From contig JAAELQ010000292.1 in the NCBI GenBank assembly GCA_024226515.1, positions 1-64,000 of the forward strand: a stretch of 64,000 nt of DNA, written 5' to 3'. This DNA is from a bacterium. GTDB lineage: Bacteria > Acidobacteriota > Polarisedimenticolia > Polarisedimenticolales > Polarisedimenticolaceae. This document shows positions 9,263 through 16,245 of this stretch, piece by piece; position 1 is the stretch's first letter; each line of letters starts with the position of its first letter. The position numbers and the translations under genes were made by a program. Under the pieces are notes generated by a model that saw only the letters and a program-made list of their open reading frames with translations, ran no database searches and was not told the origin of the DNA.

Positions 9263-10012
9263 ATGCAGCACGGGTCGTGGAGTCCGCCGGCTCCACATGA
9301 GTCTGCACAGAGCCCCTCGACGCTCTTCGCCGCGTTGCTCTGTGCCCTGGTCATTCTTGGCGCGGGGGCGGCGAATGCTGACTCGGTGACGGCGGCCGGT
9401 ACTCCTGGTGCCGCCGTTTCCTCCTCGGAGTCCTTCGATCTCGGCCCCTGGCGGGGACGGGTCGTGCTACTCGACTTCTGGGCCTCTTGGTGCGGCCCGT
9501 GCCGCCAGTCTTTCCCCTGGCTCGAGGCGATGCGGCAGCGCTATGCAGACCGCGGCCTCGTCGTGGTTGCGGTCAACGTGGACGAGGAGCGCGCCGACGC
9601 GGATCGATTCCTCGAGGGAACGAGCTACGACTTCGAGTTCGTCTACGACCCCGAGGGCTCGCTGCCCGAGGCGTACGCCCTCGAGGCGATGCCCAGCTCG
9701 ATCCTGTTCGACCGCAGCGGCAAGCCGGTGTACCGGCACTCGGGCTTCCGGCTCGACGAGGCCGAGGCCTACGAGAAACGCATCGTCGAGCTGCTCGAGA
9801 CCGAGACGGTCGCCGGCAACTACGAGGAAGGCGCCGCGGCGGGCTCCGATGGCGGCGGCGTCAAGCCCTGGGAGCGCGGCCTGCTGGCGAAGCCGGAGAT
9901 GCAGCTCGACTGCGACCCCATCGACCTGGCCTTCGACGATCACATCTACTTCAGTAAGGAAGCGTCCAGCGGGGGCCGGGGCTTCGGTGGCGGAGGCTGC
10001 GGATGCAATTGA
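9263..10012 (+). CDS. TlpA-like thioredoxin fused to DUF4266
   Basis: This is a 249-residue exported protein. Residues 1 to about 38 form a signal peptide or anchor ending GAGAANA. Residues about 50-170 are a TlpA/ResA-type thioredoxin domain with WASWCGPC as the active site and the cis-Pro strand AMPSSILFD. Residues about 195-249 match DUF4266: VKPWERGLLAKPEM, the HIYFSKE segment and the terminal Gly-rich GGGCGCN. DUF4266 is usually a separate small lipoprotein; here it is fused to the oxidoreductase, implying that the thioredoxin acts on the DUF4266 cysteines or on a partner. AGGAGA sits 9 nt before the ATG at 9263, which decides the start over an upstream ATG at 9179. The stop overlaps the DUF3570 start by 10 nt, implying translational coupling. 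Confidence 0.85.
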   Translation: MQHGSWSPPAPHESAQSPSTLFAALLCALVILGAGAANADSVTAAGTPGAAVSSSESFDLGPWRGRVVLLDFWASWCGPCRQSFPWLEAMRQRYADRGLVVVAVNVDEERADADRFLEGTSYDFEFVYDPEGSLPEAYALEAMPSSILFDRSGKPVYRHSGFRLDEAEAYEKRIVELLETETVAGNYEEGAAAGSDGGGVKPWERGLLAKPEMQLDCDPIDLAFDDHIYFSKEASSGGRGFGGGGCGCN

Positions 10013-11343
10013 AGGGCGGCGGCCCGCGCGGTTCCGATCGCAAGGCCAGGCACAAGAAGGTGGCGGCGTCGCTCGCCGCGGCGACCTGTTCGCTGTTGGG
10101 GCTGGCCCAGCCGCCGACCGTCGAGGCGAAGGAGGCCAAGCCCAAGAAGTGGCGCTTCGACACGGCGCTGCAGTTCTACGGCGAGAACGACGATCGCGTT
10201 CAGGACACCAGTTTCAACTTCCTCGCCCGCAAGACGTACGGCCGGGAGCGCCTGCTCTCGTTCAAGCTCGCGGTCGACTCACTGACCGGCGCATCGCCCA
10301 ACGGAGCCGTGCCGGCGAATGACGCACAGACCTTCACCAGCCCCTCGGGTGGTCGGGGCTACACGACGCCCGCGGGCGAGATCCCGCTAGACTCGACGTT
10401 CCTCGACACCCGCATCGCGCTGAACGGAGACTGGGCACGCCCGGCGGGACGCTTCGGGCGCGTGAGCCTGGGCGCCTCGGTATCCAACGAGTACGACTAC
10501 CTGCATGCCGGCGTCAACGGGCGCTACTCTCGCGACTTCAACCAGCGGAACACGACGCTGAGTCTGGGGCTCGCGATCGCCGGCGACAGCGTCGAGCCGG
10601 TCGGCGGCACGCCCGATCCGCTGTCGGTGATGCCGGCCCCGGACGACGATACGGACAGCGACAGCGCGTATCGCGGTGACGAGTCGAAGACCGTCACCGA
10701 CCTCGTGGTGGGCGTGACTCAGGTCTTCGGAAAGCGGACGCTGGCGCAGTTCAACTACTCGTTCAGCCACGCGTCGGGCTATCTGACGGACCCCTACAAG
10801 CTGCTCAGCGTGGTCGACCCCGTGACGGGAGACCCGACGCCCGGTCCGTCGCCCGATGTCTACCTCTATCGGTTCGAATCGCGGCCGGACACGCGAACCA
10901 AGCACAGTCTGTACGCGCAGGTCCGCCGGCACCTGAGTCGCGACATCCTGGACGCCTCGTACCGCTTCATGACCGACGACTGGGGCATCCAGTCGCACAC
11001 GGTCGACTTCCGCTATCGGTTCAAGCTCGGGCGGCACTACCTGCAACCCCACGCGAGGTACTACGTCCAGAGCGCCGCCGACTTCTACTACCGCACGCTG
11101 TTCGACGGCGACCCCACACCCGAGCACGCCTCGGCCGATCGCCGGCTCGGCGAGCTGGACGCCTACACGCTGGGGCTGAAGTACGGCCACCCCTACGGCA
11201 ACGGCAAGGAGTGGAGCGTGCGGCTCGAGTACTACAGCCAGTCGGGCCGGGCGCCGCCGGAGAGTCAGGTCGGATCGCTGCGGCAGTTCGATCTGGTGCC
11301 GACGGTCGACGCGCTCATCGGTCAGATCGGCTTCCGCTTCTGA
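10003..11343 (+). CDS. DUF3570 outer-membrane beta-barrel-like protein
   Basis: This 446-residue protein has an N-terminal hydrophobic segment (about 22-36, ASLAAATCSLLGLA) after a basic leader. Alternating amphipathic strands follow, such as RFDTALQFYGEND, LAQFNYSFSHASGYL, HTVDFRYRFKLGRHYLQPHARYY and EWSVRLEYYSQ. It ends in GFRF, an aromatic C-terminus as in BAM-assembled barrels. These are features of the DUF3570 family, which repeatedly occurs next to DUF4266, thioredoxin and ApbE genes. It is probably an outer-membrane partner of the upstream fusion protein. The biochemical role is not established. It overlaps the preceding gene by 10 nt and converges on the CusA gene. Confidence 0.85.
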   Translation: MQLKGGGPRGSDRKARHKKVAASLAAATCSLLGLAQPPTVEAKEAKPKKWRFDTALQFYGENDDRVQDTSFNFLARKTYGRERLLSFKLAVDSLTGASPNGAVPANDAQTFTSPSGGRGYTTPAGEIPLDSTFLDTRIALNGDWARPAGRFGRVSLGASVSNEYDYLHAGVNGRYSRDFNQRNTTLSLGLAIAGDSVEPVGGTPDPLSVMPAPDDDTDSDSAYRGDESKTVTDLVVGVTQVFGKRTLAQFNYSFSHASGYLTDPYKLLSVVDPVTGDPTPGPSPDVYLYRFESRPDTRTKHSLYAQVRRHLSRDILDASYRFMTDDWGIQSHTVDFRYRFKLGRHYLQPHARYYVQSAADFYYRTLFDGDPTPEHASADRRLGELDAYTLGLKYGHPYGNGKEWSVRLEYYSQSGRAPPESQVGSLRQFDLVPTVDALIGQIGFRF

Positions 11344-11346
11344 ATC

Positions 11347-11377
11347 GGGGTCAGGCCGGGTCTCCCGTCCTGACCCC
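11347..11377. repeat. REP-like nested palindrome, copy A
   Basis: Outer arms GGGGTCAGG (11347-11355) and CCTGACCCC (11369-11377) enclose an inner hairpin CGGG-TCT-CCCG. The same outer motif recurs at 25227-25276 and 44495-44557. This copy lies between two convergent genes and covers the stop codon of the CusA-like gene. The termini resemble palindromes mobilised by REP-associated IS200-like transposases, but no such transposase is in the window. It may also serve as a bidirectional terminator. Confidence 0.7.
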
Positions 11378-14300
11378 CTTCTCTTTCCACATCTCGTAGA
11401 CCAGCGGATAGACCAGCAGCTCGAGCAGGAACGACGTCAGGATGCCGCCGATCATCGGCGTCGCGATGCGCTTCATGACGTCGGATCCCGCCCCGGTTGC
11501 CAGCAGGATCGGCATCAGCCCGATCACGGTCGTGGCGACGGTCATGAACTTGGGACGCAGTCTGCGCACGGCGCCCTCGCACACCGCCTCGCGGAGCTGC
11601 GCGCGGTTCGTGAGGCGCCCCGCCTTGCGCGCCTGCCTGTACGCCAGATCCAGATAGAGCAGCATGAACACGCCGGTCTCGGCATCCACGCCCAGGAGGG
11701 CGATCATCCCGACCCACACCGCGATACTCATGTTGTAGTCCAGCGCCCACAGCAACCAGACCGCGCCGATGGCAGAGAACGGGACGGCGAGCAAGACGAT
11801 GGTCGTCTTGACCAGCGATCGCGTGTTCAGGTAGAGCAGCAGCAGGATCAGCAACAGCGTCACAGGCAGCACGACGGTCAGCTTGTCGCGCATGCGCTGG
11901 ATCGCCTCGAACTGTCCGCTCCACGACAGCGCGTAACCCGGCGGCAGCTCGACGGAGCGCAGCAGCGCGTCGGCCTCGCGGACGTAGCTCGCCGGGTCGC
12001 GCTCGGCGAGATCGATGTAGACGTAGCCCGTCAGCAGCCCGTCCTCGTTGCGCAACATGCCGGGGCCGAGGACGCGCTCGACATCCGCCAGCCGCCCCAG
12101 CGGAACCTGGAGCCGCCCGTCGCGCGCGGGCACCAGGACGCGACGGATCGCGTCCTCGTCCGAGCGGAAGTCGGGGAGGTAGCGCACGCGAACGTCGTAG
12201 CGCTCGCGACCCTCGACCGTCTGCGTGGCCAGCTCTCCACCGATCGCGATCGAGGCGACGCGCTGGGCTTCCTCCACGGTCAGCCCGTACTGCGCCAGTT
12301 GCCCGCGCTTCCAGCGGATGTCGAGGAAGTAGCCGCCCGACGTCCGCTCGGCGAAGATCGTGCGTGTGCCGGCCACCGGCCGCAGACGCCGCTCGACGTC
12401 GCGCGCGATGCGTTCGATCTCCGCCGGGTCCGCGCCGGAGACCTTGACCCCGAGCGGCGTCCGGATGCCGGTGCTGAGCATGTCGATGCGCGCCTTGATC
12501 GGCATCGTCCACGCGTTCGACAGCCCGGGAACACGGAGCGCCTCGTTCAACTCGCGCACGAGTTGCTCGCGCGAGATGTGGTCGGGCGTGATGCGGCGCA
12601 ACGCCGGCAGCATCCAGTCCGGCGCCCACGCGCCGTACCACGTCTTCGTCCGACGCCACTCGGACACCGGCTTCAGCTCGACGACCGTTTCCAGCATCGA
12701 CAGCGGCGCGGGATCGGTCGCGGTATCGGCCCTCCCCGCCTTGCCGAGGACCGCCGCCACCTCGGGGAAGCCGAGAATCACGCGGTCCGTCTCCTGCAAC
12801 AACCGCTGGGCCTCGGTGACGGAGATGCCGGGCATCGTCGTGGGCATGTAGAACAACGCGCCCTCGTCCAGCGGGGGCATGAACTCTGTCCCGAGCTGCA
12901 GGAACAGGCCGATGGTGACCGCCATCAGCACGAGGATCGTCACCAGCACGACCCGCCGATGGCGCAGACACCAACGCAGCACCGGCTCGTAGACCGCCAT
13001 CAGCGTGCGCATCACCGGGTGACTGCCCTCGGGCCGGATCTTGCCGACGAGAACGGAGGTCAGGCCCGCGGCGAGCCACCGGGGACGGAACGTATAAGGA
13101 CGCATGCGCGTCATCAGCGCGCGCAGGGCGGGGTCCAGCGTCAGCGCCAGGCAGGCCGCCACGACCGTGGCGAGCGTCTTGGTGTAGGCCAGCGGCTTGA
13201 ACAGCCGCCCCTCCTGGGCCTCCAGCGTCATGACCGGGATAAACGCGACGGCCAGCACGATCAGCGAGAAGAAGCTGGGGCCGGCGACCTCCAGGATCGC
13301 GCTGCGGATCGGAACCAGCGGATCCCCCGGGCGCCCCGCACGCTGCCAGCCCTCGAGGCGCTTGTGCGTCTGATCCACGACGACGATCGCCGCGTCGGCC
13401 AGCGCGCCGATCGCGATCGCGATCCCTCCCAGCGACATGATGTTGGCCGTGAGCCCCAGCGCCCCGAACGGAACGAACGAGATGATCACGGCGACCGGGA
13501 TCGTCACGATCGGTATCGCCGCGCTCGGCCCGTGGCGCAGGAGCAGGAAGATGACCAGCGAGGCCGTCAGGACGATCTCGAAGATCGCTCGACTCAGCGT
13601 GTCGATCGCGCGATGCACCAGCGTCGAGCGGTCGTAGACGACCTTGACGCTCACGCCGTCCGGAAGTCCCGGCTCGATCTCGCGCAGCTTGGCCCGGACA
13701 TCATCGATCACGCGTAGCGCGTTCTGCCCCTGACGCATGACGACGATCCCGGAGACCACCTCCCCCGCCCCGTCGAGGTCGGCCACGCCGCGGCGTAGAG
13801 CCGGCCCGACCGTCACGCGGCCGACGTCGCGAACACGGATCGGCGCACCGTCCTCGGTCGTGCGCACGACGATGCTCGCGATGTCCTCCACCGAGCGGGC
13901 GTAGCCGCGTCCGCGGACCATGTACTCCGTCGAGCCGAACTCGACGAGACGGCCGCCGCCCTCGACGTTGCCGGCGCGCGCCGCGTCGACCACCGCCTGG
14001 ATCGGAATCCCGTACGTCAGCAGCCGGTTGGGATCGACGTCGATCTGGTATTCCCTCTCGAACCCGCCGACCGTCGCAATCTCGGCCACGCCCTCCACCG
14101 AACGGAGGTGATAACGCAGGTAGTAGTCCTGCACCGAGCGCAGTTCGGCCAGGCTCTGCGTTCCGCTGTCGTCGACGAGCGCGTACTGGAATACCCAGCC
14201 GAGCCCGGTCGCGTCGGGGCCCAGCTCGGTCTGCGCGTCCTCCGGCAACCGGGGCAGCACCGTCGCCAGATACTCCTGGACCCGGGACCGCGCCCAGTAC

Positions 14301-14605
14301 ATGTCGGTGCCGTCCTCGAAGATGACGTGTACGAACGAGTGTCCGTAGTCCGACATGCCGCGCACGGCGACGACGCCCGGCGCACCCAGCAGGCTGGTGA
14401 CGATGGGGTACGTCACCTGGTCCTCGACCAGATCCGGGCTGCGATCCCAGCGCGAGAAAACGATGACCTGCGGATCGGAAAGGTCGGGCACCGCGTCGAG
14501 CGGCATCTCGCGAATCGACCACACGCCCGCCACGACCAGCGCGAGCGTCGCGGCGAACACGACGACCTTGTTGCGGATCGAGAAGTCGACGACGCGTTCG
14601 ATCAC
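11351..14605 (-). CDS. cusA: CusA/CzcA-family heavy-metal RND efflux pump
   Basis: This 1084-residue inner-membrane RND transporter is of the heavy-metal (HAE-1-unlike) subfamily. It begins MIERVVDFSIRNK, a typical CusA start. The motif DPAPLSMLETVVEL and the segment RIDMLSTGIRTP carry methionines at places equivalent to two of the three CusA copper-binding methionines, so Cu(I)/Ag(I) is favoured over Zn/Co. GGIAIAIGALADAAIVVVDQTHKRLE is the TM4-type proton-relay segment, and GVDAETGVFMLLYL is also conserved. It exports metal from periplasm or cytoplasm through a CusC-type channel, which is not present here. The gene follows the adaptor gene by 17 nt. Its last codons and stop fall inside a REP-like palindrome. 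Confidence 0.92.
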   Translation of the reverse strand: MIERVVDFSIRNKVVVFAATLALVVAGVWSIREMPLDAVPDLSDPQVIVFSRWDRSPDLVEDQVTYPIVTSLLGAPGVVAVRGMSDYGHSFVHVIFEDGTDMYWARSRVQEYLATVLPRLPEDAQTELGPDATGLGWVFQYALVDDSGTQSLAELRSVQDYYLRYHLRSVEGVAEIATVGGFEREYQIDVDPNRLLTYGIPIQAVVDAARAGNVEGGGRLVEFGSTEYMVRGRGYARSVEDIASIVVRTTEDGAPIRVRDVGRVTVGPALRRGVADLDGAGEVVSGIVVMRQGQNALRVIDDVRAKLREIEPGLPDGVSVKVVYDRSTLVHRAIDTLSRAIFEIVLTASLVIFLLLRHGPSAAIPIVTIPVAVIISFVPFGALGLTANIMSLGGIAIAIGALADAAIVVVDQTHKRLEGWQRAGRPGDPLVPIRSAILEVAGPSFFSLIVLAVAFIPVMTLEAQEGRLFKPLAYTKTLATVVAACLALTLDPALRALMTRMRPYTFRPRWLAAGLTSVLVGKIRPEGSHPVMRTLMAVYEPVLRWCLRHRRVVLVTILVLMAVTIGLFLQLGTEFMPPLDEGALFYMPTTMPGISVTEAQRLLQETDRVILGFPEVAAVLGKAGRADTATDPAPLSMLETVVELKPVSEWRRTKTWYGAWAPDWMLPALRRITPDHISREQLVRELNEALRVPGLSNAWTMPIKARIDMLSTGIRTPLGVKVSGADPAEIERIARDVERRLRPVAGTRTIFAERTSGGYFLDIRWKRGQLAQYGLTVEEAQRVASIAIGGELATQTVEGRERYDVRVRYLPDFRSDEDAIRRVLVPARDGRLQVPLGRLADVERVLGPGMLRNEDGLLTGYVYIDLAERDPASYVREADALLRSVELPPGYALSWSGQFEAIQRMRDKLTVVLPVTLLLILLLLYLNTRSLVKTTIVLLAVPFSAIGAVWLLWALDYNMSIAVWVGMIALLGVDAETGVFMLLYLDLAYRQARKAGRLTNRAQLREAVCEGAVRRLRPKFMTVATTVIGLMPILLATGAGSDVMKRIATPMIGGILTSFLLELLVYPLVYEMWKEKGVRTGDPA

Positions 14606-14622
14606 GGGCGGCGCCTCGTGCC

Positions 14623-16077
14623 TCAGGGTGCGGCGTTCACGGAGAGAAACTCCTGCGGGTTCGTGTCGAAGCGTTCCTTGCAGGCCGGATTGCAGAACGA
14701 GTGGGTCGTGCCGGCGTGCTCACTGGACAGTCCGGCCTCGGTCGCGGCGTCGGCGTCGACCGCCATCCCGCAGACGGGATCGAGCACGACGTTCGGCGAC
14801 GGGTCGCCGCCCGACGCCCGCATCCGACTCTCGGAGTCGAGCAGGAAGCCGCCGGACACGACGACTCGCTCCTCGCCCGTGAGTCCCTCGAGGATCTGCG
14901 TTCTCCCCCCCAGGCTCCAGCCGCTGCGCACGTCGCGCGGCACGTAGCGACCCTCCCCGAGGTCGAGATAGACCCGCTCGCCCGCGCCGCTGTCCAGCAC
15001 GGCGCTCGAGGAAACCGAGATCGACTCCGGTGTCGTGACGCGGAGATCGACGTCCACGATCATCTCGGGAAGAAGCGCGCTGTCGGGGTTGTCGACCTCG
15101 AGCCTCAGCTTCACGCCGTTGAACGTCGGATCGAACTGCAGCGGCGCCGAGCTCACCGTGGCATCGAGCTCCGAGGTTCGCCCCGGGACGCGGACACGCG
15201 CCGGCGTTCCCGGGCGCACGAGGTCGATGTCCTCGCTGAAGACGTCGACCAGGACGAAGATGCGGCGGATGTCCGCGATCACGAACATGGTCGTGAACGC
15301 GTGGTACTCCTCACCGAGGACGGCCGACCGCGACAGGACGTAACCCGAGACCGGCGAGTGCAGCTCGACGGCCGACACCGGCTGGCGCTTGCGCTTGATC
15401 TCGTTCACCGCTCGACGGCTCATGCCGTAGGCGAACAGCGTCTGCTCGGAGGCGCGGATCGAGGCCTCGAGGCGCATGATCTCCTGCGTGTTTCCGGGAT
15501 CGTCGCGGCGGACCTGGTCCAGTTCCTTCAGCGAGTCGAGCATGACCCACTGCGTCGTGCTGGCGTTGTCCCCGCCCAGCGTGACCAGGAACTCACCCTC
15601 GCGGACGAGGCTTCCGGTCGTTGCGACGCCGATCGCGCTGACGCGCGAGACGACCTTGGGCGCCACGATGTGAACCCGGCTCTCGTCGACGGCCACCTTG
15701 CCGGGCAGCAGCAGCGTGCCCTCCACCGGCCCGACCCCGGCGGCCTCGGAGACCACGCCGACGAGCTGGCGTCGCGTTGCGGGCACCAGCACCATGCCCG
15801 GCGGGTCCGAGGTCGAGGCTCCGGGCGGGCCTCCGTCGGTGTAGACGGGCTCGAGCGGCATCCCGCACGGCGCCGTGCCCGGCTCCGGCGAGCGGAACGA
15901 CGGGTTCATCGGGTCGACCCAGTACAGCACTTCGCGCTCGGCGGAATCGCCGCGCCACGCGCCGGCGCCCAACGACCAGCCGACGAGTCCCGCGACCAGC
16001 GCGGCACACGCAGCGATCGCGGCGACGGACGCCATCGAAACAGGCCTCGTCTTGTCTCTTTTATCTGGGATCGTCAT
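14623..16077 (-). CDS. cusB: CusB-like efflux adaptor with HMBD and C-terminal YHS domain
   Basis: This is the periplasmic membrane-fusion partner of the RND pump. After a short basic tail and one membrane anchor (AAIAACAALVAGLVGW) there is a heavy-metal-binding domain (YWVDPMNPSFRSPEPGTAPC, then GMPLEP). The barrel-sandwich/lipoyl and helical hairpin regions follow (PKVVSRVSAIGV to SPVSGYVLSRSAV), then the beta-barrel and membrane-proximal domains. The last 50 residues form a YHS domain: DPVCGMAVD, then HSFCNPACKERFDTNP with three cysteines, a metal-binding fold often found in Cu/Ag efflux proteins. The domain fusion points to copper or silver handoff. The start is ambiguous between 16077 (used) and 16098; neither has a good ribosome-binding site. 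Confidence 0.85.
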   Translation of the reverse strand: MTIPDKRDKTRPVSMASVAAIAACAALVAGLVGWSLGAGAWRGDSAEREVLYWVDPMNPSFRSPEPGTAPCGMPLEPVYTDGGPPGASTSDPPGMVLVPATRRQLVGVVSEAAGVGPVEGTLLLPGKVAVDESRVHIVAPKVVSRVSAIGVATTGSLVREGEFLVTLGGDNASTTQWVMLDSLKELDQVRRDDPGNTQEIMRLEASIRASEQTLFAYGMSRRAVNEIKRKRQPVSAVELHSPVSGYVLSRSAVLGEEYHAFTTMFVIADIRRIFVLVDVFSEDIDLVRPGTPARVRVPGRTSELDATVSSAPLQFDPTFNGVKLRLEVDNPDSALLPEMIVDVDLRVTTPESISVSSSAVLDSGAGERVYLDLGEGRYVPRDVRSGWSLGGRTQILEGLTGEERVVVSGGFLLDSESRMRASGGDPSPNVVLDPVCGMAVDADAATEAGLSSEHAGTTHSFCNPACKERFDTNPQEFLSVNAAP

Positions 16078-16149
16078 GACTGCTTTGAGTTGCAGCATAC
16101 CGATTCTCGCGTCGCGTTGCCGCCCAGAAAAACTCCTCTTCGCAGTGTA

Positions 16150-16223
16150 TTTTTGCGCTTCGTTGCAGTACTACCTACCTATGTCCGTACTGCGGAAACC
16201 TGCAAACTTCGCGAAGCTTTTAT
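16150..16223. promoter_or_regulatory. Divergent copper-block promoter region with candidate operator
   Basis: The 168-bp gap between the adaptor and multicopper oxidase genes holds a perfect inverted repeat GCAGTAC (16165-16171) and GTACTGC (16187-16193) around a 15-nt spacer that contains the tetramer TACC twice. A palindrome CTTCGCGAAG lies at 16207-16216, with TTTATA just after it. Placement between two copper genes suggests a metal-responsive operator; the regulator is unknown. Confidence 0.45.
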
Positions 16224-16245
16224 AAGGGACAACCGGGGGGCCCTC

